NCBI GenBank assembly: GCA_030789695.1
Contig: CM061141.1
Coordinates: 324,555,938 to 324,619,937, forward strand
Source of the DNA: Scilla litardierei
Taxonomy: Eukaryota; Streptophyta; Magnoliopsida; Asparagales; Asparagaceae
Direction: 5' to 3'
DNA length: 64,000 bases
The notes under the pieces are model-generated. The model made no database searches, was not told where the DNA came from, and saw nothing but the letters and a program-made list of their open reading frames with translations. The position numbers were made by a program, and so were the translations under genes. Positions 22,707 through 35,067 of this stretch are shown here, one piece after another. Numbering within the stretch: position 1 is the stretch's first letter; each line of letters starts with the position of its first letter.

Positions 22707-23052
22707 TGTCTTCGTTGTGTTTTCCTTTTGTTTAGATTGCTGTTTTGTTGTCGGTGCGTGGCACCTATACTTTGTTATGTTGTTGCTTTTGTTGGCCTTG
22801 TTCTGGGCCTTTAGACTCTTTCTTTTAGCCTGGTGGCTTTTTTGGATGTTGGACTTATTTTCATGTTGGACAATTTATGAGATATCAGAATTTTATTTCT
22901 GTCTCTCCTTTTATTATTATTGTTGCTCCGTTTGTGGTTACAGGGACCTGCTTATGTTTTATTGACGCTTATCGGGTTTGGGGCTTCACAGCTCCACTCT
23001 CGTGCGGACCTTTTCACGTCTCGCCTCGATTTTAGGGAAGCGGGTCGTGACA

Positions 23053-23293
23053 CTATTCCCCTTACACAAGTGGAACCTCACCTTCCACCCCTCCGTCTGT
23101 CCTAAACTAGATGAAACGGGAGAAGGTTGGCATCCGTTCCCCACCGATCCCCGTCGGCGTGAAAGGCAAAGGCCCCCCGTGCTTGCATGTCTACACCGAC
23201 GCGCTTCCTACCAACTCGCCCGCTCGCCGCCGACCTTCCCCTCGAACCCAAACCGCGAGGCGTGGCGGGATATGACAAAGCAATGGAGGAGAG
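23053..23293 (+). other. 3' untranslated region of element A, segment 2
   Basis: Begins with CTATT and corresponds, with gaps, to 54640-55005 (shared GGGATATGACAAAGCAATGG). It ends at GAGAG (23289-23293), the left target duplication of element B. Confidence 0.8.
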
Positions 23294-25037
23294 TGTAATG
23301 CCCTACTAGCTACTGCACAAGTACTAGAGGGGGGGGATGAATAGTACTTTAAAAATAACAAGGAGTATAATTCCTAATTATCGTGCAAACAACTACCAAT
23401 CAATTTGCGGAAGCTTAAATTGATGACAACAACAAAATTAACAATGCAAACAATTGATATTACTGGGTTCGGATCCACCCAAGTCTCCCCGACTTGTTCC
23501 CGATGATCCTACGTCCCAACCACCCGGATCCCCTCTGGATACTTAGGTTAGAAACCCTAACCCAAGATTTCCACTATGATATCTTGTGAAAAACCTTCAC
23601 AAGATCAAATCATACATGCAATGGCAATAGTGAATCCCACAACCCGGGATCACAACCTTCTCTCACAACCGAGAGAATCAATAAGCAATGAAAATCAGTT
23701 TATAATTGAAATAAACAATCTTACCACAAAATCCTATACCTTGAGTTTTCTTACCAAATAGGTGCAAGGAGGGATTTGAGGAAGAGGAAGTCACCAAGAC
23801 CTAGCACCACTAAAATGAGCAGCAATGGGTGCCTAGGAGTGATTAGGAGACTTGAATCAAGCTAGAGCTTGAATGGCTCACCAAGAACAAACTTCTCTCA
23901 AGATGGATTCTAGATCTAGAAAGTGAGAGAATGGATTTCTTGTGAGGGAGAGAGCTTTGGAAATGAGTGAGAATCTCTAACTCTTTCAATCTTAATGAAT
24001 CTCTGAAATATGGCTCTTCTTAGGGAAGAAGAACCCCAGCTTAGTATTTATACTAAGGGGGGAAATCGTGTTAGGTCATAACCCAATGGTTGGAAATCTG
24101 AAGCCATTAGTCGGGCAAAGAACAAACACTGACCGACTAGTTCATCAACTAGTCGGTCGGTCAAACAACATGGACCGACTACGTGATGAACAGTGAACAG
24201 ATTGAATTTCAGACCTAGAAATCTAGTCGGTCCAAGAAGACTGTCTGACCGACTAGTTTCACAACTAGTCGGTCGGTCAGTGAACTTAGACCGACTAAGA
24301 GTTAAAAACAAATAGTCTGAAAACAAATTGAGTTAGTCGGTTCAAGAACAAATGTTGACCGACTAGTTCATCAACTAGTCGATCGATAAACGTTCTTAGA
24401 CCGACTAAGGATAAACAGTAACTTGGCATGAACAGAGACTGTTCAACTAGTCGGTCTAGGAAGCATCACTGACCGACTAGTTCACCAACTAGTCGGTCGG
24501 TGAGTCAACATGGACCGACTAAGTGTGAACAGTAAAGAGCATGAAGTTTAGAAAGCAAACTAGTTGGTCCAAGAAGCTTTGCCGACCGACTAGATCACTA
24601 TTTAGTCAGTTGGTTCTTCTTCTTGAACCAACTAACATGCACAAGAAGTCCCGAATCGAAGCGCGATGCTTCGGGAAAGATTGTATGGACTTCTACTAAG
24701 ATCCTAGCTCTAATATAGGAGCGATATGAAGATAGAAATGTAAGATATACTCAAGGCTTAACATTCTATAGATCGAAACTAAAAGACTATAAATAAAACC
24801 TTAAGGAACGGTCTTCGAGAGCTTCGATCAAATCTTCATGACTTCCAAAATGGTCCAAAAGCTTCAACGAAGCTTTAGGCATTGAATACAAGCTTTGAGA
24901 AGTCTTGCGATGTCGCTTTGAGTGTTCTCGTGAATTTGGCAACGATCTCCATAACTGCGCTCACAAATTGTTAGTTCATGAATTATTTATGTTTGCTCAT
25001 CATCCAAAACCAAATCCGGGGAGTCCAATACTCAACA
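23294..25037 (-). repeat. 3' LTR of element B
   Basis: 1744 bp, paired with 50649-52389. A minus-strand TATA box TATAAATA lies at 24045-24052. The conserved ACTAGAGGGGGG...GAATAG stretch close to the plus-strand left end is typical of SIRE LTR termini. It contains the hairpin-module array 24106-24636. Confidence 0.94.
24106..24636. repeat. Palindromic module array in the 3' LTR of B
   Basis: Five modules of about 83 bp separated by unrelated spacers. Each is built from CTAGTCGGTC and GACCGACTAG in the order described for the solo LTR. The centre of each is a hairpin with a 4-8 base loop. Confidence 0.9.
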
Positions 25038-25053
25038 TTCTCCCCCTTTTTGG
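25038..25053 (-). other. Polypurine tract of element B
   Basis: CCAAAAAGGGGGAGAA on the minus strand, directly abutting the 3' LTR. Confidence 0.88.
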
Positions 25054-25980
25054 TGATGACAAACCAACATAAATAATAATCAAAAATAATGATTCAAATG
25101 TAAAATACTTACTCCCCCTGCATTGATGACACGTTAATTTCAAATTGAATAAATAAAGATTGCATCAAGCAGACGAGTGAGATATATAATGAGAATCGAT
25201 TATTGAAATATCAGATTTGAAAATCCTTATATATATCTTAACTCCCCCTGAATCTAACATATCAAATTAGATTCTTGAAAATTGAGTTAAATTTTCATTT
25301 GCCCTAATCATTATCATTATCATTATCTCTTCCCCTTTGGCATTATCCCAAAAATGGGGGGCATACAACGACAACAACAAGGATAAAGAAAATCCAACAT
25401 CGGGAGTCGTAGAATATGACGATGGACCAAATTGACACCAAGGGAAAATAGATGAAATCAAATCATAGTGTGCCAAATTGTCCATTTTCGAAAAACGAAA
25501 ATTAAAATCATCAAAATAACAAATATAACTTCACTTATTGAATAAAGAAACGTACTCTTCAATACTCAATATTCTTGGTTAAATTTGTGCATGGAAAACA
25601 ATTCTATGCAATCATAGAAATAAAATCTATTTAACCAAGTTTATACTCGTCGAGGGACGAAATCACAAATCATAGACATTGAATGAATATTAAATATGCA
25701 CAACGAAGTAAAAGAGAACATCGATGTATATATATAAGAATATCATGAGTACATGCAAAAATATATCGACTACATCATATAAAGTGCAACATCTATATCA
25801 CCAACAAAAATACAACATCATCATTGACACACTATCATCAAACATCCAAAATACATCAAATACACCGACATCCATAAAATCAGAAATACATCAAAACACC
25901 ACCAAACTCTATCCTAACCCAAAACACTCTCAAAAAGATGTATCATCCAATGATCACCGGAGAGTCCTCCAAACTGACGC
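25054..25980 (-). other. 3' untranslated region of element B
   Basis: AT-rich, with several more C-rich/T-rich words (ACTCCCCCTG, CTTCCCCTTTGGC). It aligns with 34121-35067 in element D. No reading frame with recognisable similarity. Confidence 0.75.
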
Positions 25981-27672
25981 TCAGGAGGAAGTGGCAGGAT
26001 CAGCAGTCTCCGTGGGTCCAGTCGAAGGAGTGGACTCAGGCTCTGCTGCAAGGAGTGGTGTGACAACTGAAGGGATCGTCGGGGCTGGAGTGGAAACATC
26101 GACAGGCTCAACGGTAGGTGTATCAGCAGGAACGTTAGCAGGCTCAACAGGAGCAGTAACGTCAGCAGGAGCAGCAGCAGCATCAACAAGAGTCTAAACC
26201 ACTGGGGCAGAAGATTCTGGAGCACCAGAAGAATTGGCAGCTCCAACAGTGGAAGTAGTACCAGCAGCAGCAGTGGCCTCAGCGCCACGAGCTAAAGAGG
26301 TGACAAGCTCATCAATCTCCTCGTCATCTATCTCCTCATCCTCAGAAACAGGAGGAGGAAGCTGAATACCCATCAACTCTGCCATACGGCACACAACCTC
26401 CTCGATACGAGCCAAACGAGACTCGTGACGACGAAGAAGGCGAGCGATATCATCTAGTGTGGTGGCAGGAGGTGGGGCTGCAGCAGCTGAAGGTGTGTCC
26501 TGGAAAGCAGAAGGAGTCGACCGCTGTACGTGACGAAGTGCCGCAAGAGACTTCTTGACGTCCGTCGCGTTCAGGGGTGGACCGAGGGGACGCTCATCAT
26601 CCGGAGGCAAAGGAACACCAAAGTGACGGAATACCAAAGTCAGAAGACAAGGATATGGGATGTGCGCCGATTTACTAGACTTGCGAATACACTCGAAAGA
26701 ATCCATCTTGTCGAGTATAATGTGAGCCCAGTTAATCGAGCTTCCCATGAAAAGAGCGTATATCAACTTCAGAAAAGGCTGAGACGGAAGTGAGGAAGAT
26801 CCATACTTGGGCAATAGGCACGATTTCAGGATGAGATTAATCACCCAAGCATTCGGCTTGAATGATTTGGAGGGAACGCCTATGAAAGCAGGAGGGATAA
26901 CCTGAAAGATATCAGCGAGGGTCGGCTGATGGAGAGTGGAGATATCATCTACGGAAATATCAGACGGGAGGAGGCCAGATGATGAGCATCCTATCAACTC
27001 CCCCAAGATCTCTGCAGTGAGGACTATAGGAGTCCCCAAAACAGATGTCTCGATGGAGTGGGTCTCATCATACTGACCCCGGGTACGGTTAGCGTAGAAA
27101 AGCTTGACCAGGAGAGGATAGGAACGTGGGTTCGCCTTAGGGTCATATCTAAGATAGTCCAAAAGTCCACTATAGGATAAAAGATCTGCAAGGCCAAGAA
27201 AGTCAGAAAACTGAACGAAATGCTCCAATAGCAGTGGACAGTGCTCTATACGGTTGTAAGCCGCTAGACACGAAGGGTCTTCGCGACACAACGATATATC
27301 TACACCGCCTACCGGCATCGGGGCTTTTCCCTTAGCCTTACGGGTCTTAGGAGGAGGGGGTGGAGTAGGTGCCTTCTCGGGATGCTCAGGAGTGTACTCT
27401 TCCTAGGAATCATCCTCAGAGTCACTACCTAAACGCTCACCGGGAGGGGTAGGTGCACGGAACTTTTTGGGTTGGGCTTTGTGCTTGGAAGTTTGGCCTT
27501 TGGCTTTGGGCTTGGAAGTCCTCTTCCTCTTCAACGGTGGTGAAGACGAAGAGGGGGGATGAGTGGTCTTGGCCCTATGCTTAGGTGGAGTCGAAGTCTC
27601 CCTAGGGTGTGATGGCTCTACGGTCATGTGGGAGGCACCGGAGGGAGTAATCAGGATCCTTGTTTTTGCCAT
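25981..27672 (-). pseudogene. ORF3 of element B, downstream of pol, two in-frame stops
   Basis: ATG 27670-27672 (MAKTRILITPSGASHMT) to TGA 25981-25983 in one frame, broken by TAG at 27403-27405 and 26194-26196. The first 100 residues are basic and proline/serine-rich (KRKRTSKPKAKG). A globular domain of about 230 residues follows, with YPLLVKLFYANRTRGQYDE, LGELIGCSSSGLLPSDI, PNAWVINLILKSCLLPKYGS and INWAHIILDKMDSFE. The tail is acidic, alanine/proline-rich. The domain resembles the 'putative plant transposon protein' type also seen in Athila-group elements. SIRE elements usually carry an extra, so-called envelope-like ORF at this place. No membrane segment is visible, and function is unknown. 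Element D keeps the same ORF nearly intact. Confidence 0.85.
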
Positions 27673-28063
27673 GATCGCGGCATAACGAGTACAAGCAAAC
27701 GACGTATGAGAATGATCAAACACACCTAAGCACAAACCCTAGAGAGCTAAGTGCGAAAAATCAAAATGAGCAAGCCCTAGAAAACGAAACCCTAATTGGA
27801 AGAAAATCAAACCCTAGGAGTAGAAAGCAAGCCCTAGAACTGGAAAAGAGACCTAGTAGGAGGAGATATACCTAGGGGAGGGAGATCGATGGCGGCGGAT
27901 GGACGGAAAAGTGGCCGGAGATCGACGAAAGTCGAAGAGACTCGAGCAGGGTTCGGGGGTTTTCGAGTTGGAGAAACAAAGATAACCGACTAGAATAGGA
28001 AATAATCGAATAGATTAGGATATAGTCAGTCGAAATCACAAAAAGACGTGACTACCCCTGATC
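27673..28063 (-). other. Spacer upstream of ORF3 in element B
   Basis: Non-coding, with repeated AACCCTAG-type words on the minus strand; it aligns with 36786-37167 in D. It may hold the leader of a separate ORF3 transcript, but no promoter motif is clear. Confidence 0.5.
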
Positions 28064-28472
28064 ACTTAGTCGGTCTAAGTTCAAACGCTGACCGACTAGA
28101 TGACAATCTAGTCGGTCGGTTAACGAGCTTGAACCGACTAAATGGAAACAGAGCCAAAACAAAAATTTCCTGAACGAAAATTAGTCGGTCTATGTTCAAC
28201 TACAGACCGACTAGAACTCAATTTAGTCGGTCGATAAGTAAACTTGAACCGACTAAAGGAGTTAAGCTGGAGAGGAAACTCAAAATAGCTTGAGTTAGTT
28301 GGTCTGAGTTCTTTTACTAACCGACTAGATACGAATCTAGTCGGTTGGTGATTGAACTGATACCGACTAAAGGAGTTCAAAAATTTAGAGAATGAGCTAG
28401 TCGGTCTGAGTTCATTAGCTGACCGACTAGATGCAAATCTAGTCGGTTGGTTGATGAACTGAGACCGACTAG
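28064..28472. repeat. Palindromic module array between pol and ORF3 of B
   Basis: Four modules of the same CTAGTCGGTC/GACCGACTAG type as in the LTR. Inner hairpins include GACTAGAT-ACGA-ATCTAGTC and GACTAGAT-GCAA-ATCTAGTC. This second array is internal to the element, not LTR-derived by position, and is shared with D at 37168-37470. Confidence 0.88.
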
Positions 28473-28715
28473 ATGAGTCCAAAAATTGACAATTAAGTTC
28501 TCTCCTCAATACACTTGGACAAAACATCCTAATCCTCTCAAAAATCATCTAAACTACCCTATTAAACATCGAAATCTCAAATACGACATTCAAATATGAA
28601 TTCGAGCAAAAATTCAAAAATATCACATAAAATCCCGAAAAATCCAATAAATCTAGCATGAAAGAAATATTGCGAAATATAATAGCATGCAAGATTATTG
28701 AATGAAACATGAATC

Positions 28716-30122
28716 CTATATCTCGGATTCACCCATAATCCCCAATTCTTGACGCAACCGTACAAAGGAATCCTCCTTTAGGGGGTTCGTGAAAATATCG
28801 GCGATTTGCTTCTGGGTTTCAACGTACACTAATATGATGTCCTTTTTAGCAACATGATCATCTAAGAAATGGTGTCAGACATCTATGTGTTTCGAACGGG
28901 AATGGTGTACCGGGTTCTTGGAAAGACATATTGCACTTTGGTTGTCAACCATGATAGGGCAAGTATCACAATTTATACCAAAGTCTTTAAGTGTGTGTCT
29001 CATCCAAAGAACTTGAGCACACGCGGCACCGGCGGCAATGTATTCCGCCTCGGTGGTTGAAAGTGATACGGAATTTTGCTTCTTGGAAAACCAAGAGACA
29101 AGAGAATTTCCTATAAAATGGCAAGTGCCACTAGTACTTTTCCTGTCGGATTTGCATCCCGCATAATCGGCATCACTATATGAGATTAACTCATATGTGC
29201 TAGATTTTGGATAAAGTAATCCAAAATCAAGTGTATAACTTAAATAACGGAAAATACGTTTTACCGCTACTAAGTGTGACTCCTTAGGTTGAGACTGATA
29301 ACGAGCACATACGCATACGGCAAACATAATATCGGGCCTACTTGCGGTAAGATATAGTAAACTACCAATCATACCTCGATATAGACGAATGTCTACATCC
29401 TTACCGCCCGTATCCTTATCAAGATGCATAGTCGTGCTCATTGGAGTCTTTTTCCCTGAGGCACTCTCTATTCCAAATCGCTTTAGCAACTCCACGGTAT
29501 ACTTCGTTTGGTGGATGAAGATTGCATCGTCCATTTGGCGAATTTGGAGACCTAAGAAATACTTGAGCTCACCCATGTGGCTCATCTCAAATTGTTCCTT
29601 CATAACATTAGAAAACTCTTCGCAAAGAGCAAAGTTAGTAGCACCGAAAATGATATCATCAACATATATTTGAACTAAAATTATATCATTATTCGAATGC
29701 TTAACAAAAAGTGTAGAATCGGCTTCTTCCATTTTAAAATTCAAATCCAAAAGACAATTCTTTAGGCGATCATACCAAGCTCGAGGAGCTTGTCTCAAAC
29801 CGTAAAGTGCTTTCTTTAGTTTAAAAACATGATTTGGAAATTTTTCATTAATAAAGCCCGGAGGTTGAGAAACATAAACTTCCTCAACAACATCTCCGTT
29901 TAAAAATGCACTTTTTACATCCATTTGAAATAATTTGAAATTTTTATGGCATGCAAAAGACAATAATAATCTAATTGATTCTAATCTAGCTACCGGAACG
30001 AAGGATTCTTCGAAATCGATACCTTCCTCTTGACGGTAGCCTTGAGCAACTAACCGAGCTTTGTTCCGGACGACGATATGATTTTCGTCAGTTTTGTTCT
30101 TGAAGATCCACTTTGTTCCTAT
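28716..30122 (-). pseudogene. pol: Pol fragment of element B: reverse transcriptase and RNase H
   Basis: The minus frame enters at [13 protein letters not shown] directly beside the end of element C and runs through the RT palm with YVDDIIFG near 29655 to RNase H ([31 protein letters not shown]). It reaches a TGA at 28875-28877 after HSRSKHIDV. Reading past the TGA, the conserved tail [20 protein letters not shown] continues to TAG at 28716-28718. Element D has the same TGA at the same codon. RT fingers upstream of GTKW, integrase and protease are missing. The frame also continues upstream into the LTR of C, giving a chimeric 445-codon frame (30209-28875) that I regard as accidental. Confidence 0.9.
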
Positions 30123-31818
30123 TGTTGGATCCTGTGGATGGCAAGCAACACTAGAAGGGGGGGGGGGGTTTGAATAGTGTTGTTCAAATAATAAAACTTT
30201 TTCACACAAATAAACTCCTTCTAACGTTGCCTAAGAAACCAAGTAGAGTGATGTACGCTGGGTTCTTAATCAACAATATAATATTTAAAATGCACAAAGA
30301 AATTTTACAGCAGGTAGTCGAATCCTTATGAGCAGTAGTCGACTCCCAGAAAATATGTGAGAACAAATAAGATCACAAGTATGAATTTCAGCGAATAGAG
30401 ATAAAATTGATCTTTGCTGTAAATAGAAGATATAAATGAAAAGATAATCAAACACAGATCAACAATCGCAAACAAAAGGATTTTATCCTGGTTCCCCGCA
30501 ACCCGGGTACGTCCAGTCCCCGACCAATCCGGTACGAGATTTCCACTATCTGTCTTGGCAAATACAAGCACCTAACTTCACTCGTTAGGATTTCCAACGA
30601 CCTAGCCTTGACCAGGATTTCCGATCACAACACCTAGACTTGTCTAGGGTTTTACCCTTGCCTCACAAACCGAGGACTTTCCAACTGGCAACAACTAGAC
30701 TTGTCTAGTGTTCCAACAATCAACACAATAAGAGAATTTATCCAATACTCCACAATAATTGATAGAGATTGGTTAATACACCTGATTCTATAGCTAATCA
30801 AAAGATAGACAATTTGTGTAGTGGCTTAATAGAATGATAGTCTAGATCACACAAAGATACGAGATAAGTTCTTTGTGATCTAGAGCTTTTTCAAAAATCC
30901 TTCAAATAAAATTAGAGAGAAATAATAGAAAGGATTTTGAAACACAATTTAGCCAATAAAAATAATAATATGATCTTCAAAAAGAATGAGAAAATATTGC
31001 AAGATCAAAACTGAAATTAAACTGGCTAGAGAGAAAATTAGAGAGCTTTGATTCACGAGAGCTTTCACGAATTTTGATTTTCAATATTGTTGTTTTCACA
31101 AAAGAATTTAGCTCTATTTATTGGGAAAAACTGAGATTTGAATTTCAAATTTCGTTTGACTTTTGTCCCAAATATTTCGGAGTAAATTGCTAAAAAGATT
31201 TTAAAATTCAAATTCAAAACGTCTGAAAATTTCCAGCAGGTAGTCGACTCCCTCATATAGGTAGTCGACTCCCAGAGGGATCTAGGAAATTTTCATCCCT
31301 GAGAGGTAGTCGACTCCCTACTTTTGGTAGTCGACTCCCAGAGGAGTTTTTCCTGTTGTTCTAGTCAAAAGGGTAGTTAGCTCCAGGGTGCGTGGAGTTT
31401 CACTACGAGAATTATGAAGTGACTAGAAAAGCTCTTAAAAACTATTTTAGAAGATAGTTAAAATTTTTTTCGAAATCATTTGTGTGTGTGTGTTGTCTAT
31501 TTGATATGGCTTTGACAAATACCCTAAAAGACACGACACACTCACACTAGACTCTGAACATGTCTTCGGAAGTTTAGTCAACTTGATGAAGTGAAGGTGA
31601 GCTTCTCTTTGAGCTTCTTGTTCTGTTTGAGCTTGAGCTTCATCACTTGAGTTTAACCATGTTCGTCTTTGTCGTGGACCATTGATGCGTGCTTCTTGGA
31701 GTATAAGTAGAGCTTCACGAGATCTGCACACTTTTAAGTGTTGTGTAGTTAGTACACTAAGCATTCATTTGGTGTGCTCATCATCAAAATCACTTGGGGT
31801 GGAATTCCATTTCCATCA
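30123..31818 (-). repeat. 3' LTR of element C
   Basis: 1696 bp. The outer 840 bp match 48292-49115. Near the left end is a run of 12 G (30157-30168) where the other copy has 6. The word AGTCGACT recurs at about 30316, 30343, 31240, 31265, 31308 and 31330, usually as GGTAGTCGACTCCC. Confidence 0.92.
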
Positions 31819-31832
31819 CTCTCCCCCTTTTT
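31819..31832 (-). other. Polypurine tract of element C
   Basis: AAAAAGGGGGAGAG on the minus strand next to the 3' LTR. Another CCCCCT-rich stretch follows at 31900-31990. Confidence 0.85.
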
Positions 31833-32214
31833 GATGATGACACCCAAATGAAAAATTTGAAGTAAGACATGAGTATGAATAACATTTCAAGTATACTTAC
31901 TCCCCCTGCTTTGATGCGGTTCTCCCCCTGCATCGAAGCTATTAGAAATACAATTCATATTTTTGCATTTCATATATTTTTCTCCCCCTTGTCATCAACA
32001 AAAAAACATAAGTAATTTCTACAGAACATTAAATAAGAGGAATTCAATTTCATATGCCTGCAAGGGAGATGTTAGTTCATAGGAACAACTAAGTATTGCA
32101 TAGTAGATAACTTCATAATAGCTATCATCACACAATAAAAGTTATTACAAACCATAGTTTAGAGAATCATTGTTTTAAAAAGAACCATTGTTTTGAAAGA
32201 GAAGTTCATGAAGC
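31833..32214 (-). other. 3' untranslated region of element C
   Basis: AT-rich, with no coding signal. It contains several TCTCCCCCTG words like the corresponding regions of B and D. Confidence 0.65.
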
Positions 32215-32394
32215 TAAGGATGACCGATGTTCTTCTTCAGTTCCTTGATCTCTTCAAGGATCATAACAAGCATCTCCTCAGTCATCTTGTTGCTTTTCAC
32301 GACGATCTCCTTGAGGTCGTCCACCTTTTGATTGATATCTTCAAATCCTTTCTCTTGTGAGATCTTCAATTTTCCAATCTTCTTCAGGAGCATC
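32215..32394 (-). pseudogene. C-terminal part of ORF3 of element C, separated by insertion of D
   Basis: This minus-strand segment continues the frame that is interrupted at 44897. It is coiled-coil-like and charged (KISQEKGFEDINQKVDDLKE, KKNIGHP) and ends with TAG. The junction bases GATGC on the minus strand are the target duplication of D (GCATC at 32390-32394 and 44897-44901). Confidence 0.82.
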
Positions 32395-34104
32395 TGTAAT
32401 ACCCTACAAGCTACTGCACAAGTACTAGAGGGGGGGTGAATAGTACTTTAAAAATAACAAGGAGTATAATTCTAAATTATAGTGCAAACAACTACCAAAA
32501 CAATTTGCGGAAGCTTAAATTGAATGACAACAACAAAATTAACAATGCTAACAAATGATGTTACTGGGTTCGGATCCACCCAAGTCTCCCCGACTTGTTC
32601 CCGGTGATCCTACGTCCCAACCACCCGGATCCCCTCCGGATACTTAGGTTAGAAACCCTAACCCAAGATTTCCACTATGATATCTTGTGAAAAACCTTCA
32701 CAAGATCAAATCATACAAGCAATGGCAATAGTGAATCCCACAACCCGGGATCACAACCTTTTCTCACAACCGAGAGAATCAACAAGCAATATAAACAAGT
32801 TTATAATGAAATAAACAATCTTACCACAAAATCCTATACCTTGAGTTTTCTTACCAAATAGGTGCAAGGAGGGATTTGAGGAAGATGAAGTCACCAAGAC
32901 CTAGCACCAAGGAAATGACCAGCAATAGGTGCCTAGGAGTGATTTGGAGACTTGATTCAAGCAAAAGCTTGAAGGGCTCACCAAGAACAAGCTTCTCTCA
33001 AGATGGATTCTAGATCTAGAAAGTGAGAGAATGGATTTCTTGTGAGGAAGAGAGCTTTAGAAATGAGTGAGAATGGCTATCTCTTTCTATCTCAATGAAT
33101 CTCTCAATGGCAGCTCTAACCTAGAGAGAAATGACCTAGGTTCGTATTTATAGGGTCCCATAAAAACAAGTTAGGTCAATTTCCAACGGATAGAAATCTG
33201 AGGCAACTAGTCGGTCAAAGAACAACCACTGACCGACTAGTTCATCAACTAGTCGGTCAGTCAAACAACATGGACCGACTAAGTGAAGAACTGAGAAGAA
33301 ATAGAAATTCAGACCTAGAAATCTAGTCGGTCCAAGAAGACTTTCTGAACGACTAGTTTCACAACTAGTCGGTCAGTCAGTGAACGTAGACCGACTAAGA
33401 GGCAAAAACAAATAGTCTGAATACAAATTGACTTAGTCGGTCCAAGAACAAAAGTTGACCGACTAGATTGTCAACTAGTCGGTCACCAAACGTTCTGACC
33501 GACTAGTTTCACAACTAGTCGGTCAAAGAAGCATCACTGACCGACTAGTTCACAAACTAGTCGGTCGGTGAGTCAACGTAGACCGACTAACTGTAAACAG
33601 TACTGAACAAGAAAAGATTAACTCACACTAGTCGGTCCAAGAAGCTCTGCTGACCGACTAGATCACCATCTAGTCGGTCAGTACTTCTTCTTGTACCAAC
33701 TAACATGCACAAACAAGTCCGAATCGAAGCGCGATGCTTCGAGGAAGTTAGAATGAACTTGTACTAAGATCCTAGAGCTACGATATGAGCGATATGAAGA
33801 TAGAATCGTAAGATATACTCAAGGCTTAACATTCTATAGATCGAAGCTTAAAAGACTATAAATAAAACCTTAAAGAACGGTCTTCAAGAGCTTCGATTAA
33901 TTCTTCATGACTTCCAAAACGGCGCAAGAGCTTCAACGAAGCTTTAGGCATGAATACGAGCTTTGAGAAGTGTTGAGATGTCGCTTTGATTGTTCTCGTG
34001 AATTTGGCGACGATCTCCAATACTGCGCTCACAAATTGTTAGTTCATGAATTATTTATGTTTGCTCATCATCAAAACCAAATCCGGGGAGTCCAATATTC
34101 AACA
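32395..34104 (-). repeat. 3' LTR of element D
   Basis: 1710 bp. Minus-strand TATA box TATAAATA at 33145-33152. The module array is at 33206-33705. Compared with 43145-44896 it is shorter by about 42 bp where modules 3 and 4 have merged (near 33480-33525), as expected from slippage or recombination between modules. Confidence 0.94.
33206..33705. repeat. Palindromic module array in the 3' LTR of D (contracted)
   Basis: Same CTAGTCGGTC/GACCGACTAG modules as in the 5' LTR. The third and fourth are fused: the second half of module 3 is replaced by a central hairpin of module-2 type (TTTCACAA loop). Confidence 0.88.
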
Positions 34105-34120
34105 TTCTCCCCCTTTTTGG
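34105..34120 (-). other. Polypurine tract of element D
   Basis: CCAAAAAGGGGGAGAA on the minus strand, identical to that of B, abutting the 3' LTR. Confidence 0.88.
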
Positions 34121-35067
34121 TGATGACAAACCAACATAAATAATAATAAAAAATAATGATTCAAATGTAAAATACTTACTCCCCCAGTATTGATGACACG
34201 TTAATTCCAAAATGAATATATATAAATTGCATCAATCAGACGAGTAAGATATATAACGTGAATCGTTTTTTGAAATATCGGATTTTGAAAAATCCTTATA
34301 TATATCTTAACTCCCCCTGAATCTAACACATCAAATTAGATTCTTGGAAATTGAGTTAAATTTTCATTTGACCTATTTATTATCATTATCTCTCCCCCTT
34401 TGGCATTATCCCAAAAAAAATGGGGGGCATACAACGACAACAATTAGGAAATGGAAAATCCAACATCGGGAGTCGTAGACAATGACGATGGACCTAATTG
34501 ACACCAAGGGAAAAGTGTTGAAATCAAGTCAAGGTGTGCCAAATTGTCCATTATCAAAAAGCGATAATTAAAATCATCAAAAAATACCAATTTTTATTCA
34601 TTTCATGAATAAAGAAACATACTCTTCAATATTCAATATTCTTGGTTAAATTGGTGCATGGAAAACAATTCTATACAATTATAGAATTTCAATCTATTTA
34701 ACTAAGTTTTTCAAGCGACGAATGACGAATTCACATGTCAAAGGCATTGAATGAAAATTAAATGTGCACGACGAAATAATACAAAGAGAAGATCGATGTA
34801 TATATATAAAAACATCATGAGTACATCCAAAAAGATATCGACTACATCATATGCAACATACCATGTATGTCAACATCAAAAAGAAATACATCATACATCA
34901 TCGATACACCATCAACAATCATCCAAAGTACATCAAAAAACTACACCGACATCCATAAAACCAAAATACATCAAATCCTACACTCAAACTCCATCCCATC
35001 CTAACCCAAAACACTCTCAAAAAGGTGTATCATCCAAAGAGCAGTGGAGAGTCCTCGAAATAGACGA
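34121..35067 (-). other. 3' untranslated region of element D
   Basis: AT-rich, alignable with 25054-25980 of B. No gene seen on either strand. Confidence 0.75.

Larger units (their letters stand above)
20629..23052 (+). mobile_element. Solo LTR (about 2.4 kb), probably Ty3/gypsy
   Basis: The ends are TGTAACGAC and GTCGTGACA, near-perfect inverted termini of LTR type, flanked by the duplication CTATT (20624-20628 and 23053-23057). The interrupted sequence on both sides is continuous in the second copy at 54640-54660, which confirms the boundaries. No internal region, primer site or coding domain is present, so this is a solo LTR left by LTR-LTR recombination. A plus-strand TATA-like TATTTAAA is at about 21358-21365. 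It contains a four-module hairpin array (20905-21312) and a short acidic frame (22599-22706). Assignment to gypsy rests on the termini and general layout and is inference. Confidence 0.82.

Noticed and set aside
24106..24636. Series of rho-independent-type terminators
   Set aside because: The hairpins are not followed by T-runs and the context is a plant retrotransposon.
25724..26197. Plus-strand frame antisense to ORF3 of B (and the similar one at 34751-35152 in D)
   Set aside because: Shadow frames opposite the Ala/Pro-rich tail of ORF3 and AT-rich untranslated sequence, with no recognisable domain.
28875..30209. Chimeric frame from the LTR of C into the RT of B as a new gene
   Set aside because: It results simply from the insertion point. 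The first 28 codons are LTR sequence, and the native pol frame explains the rest.
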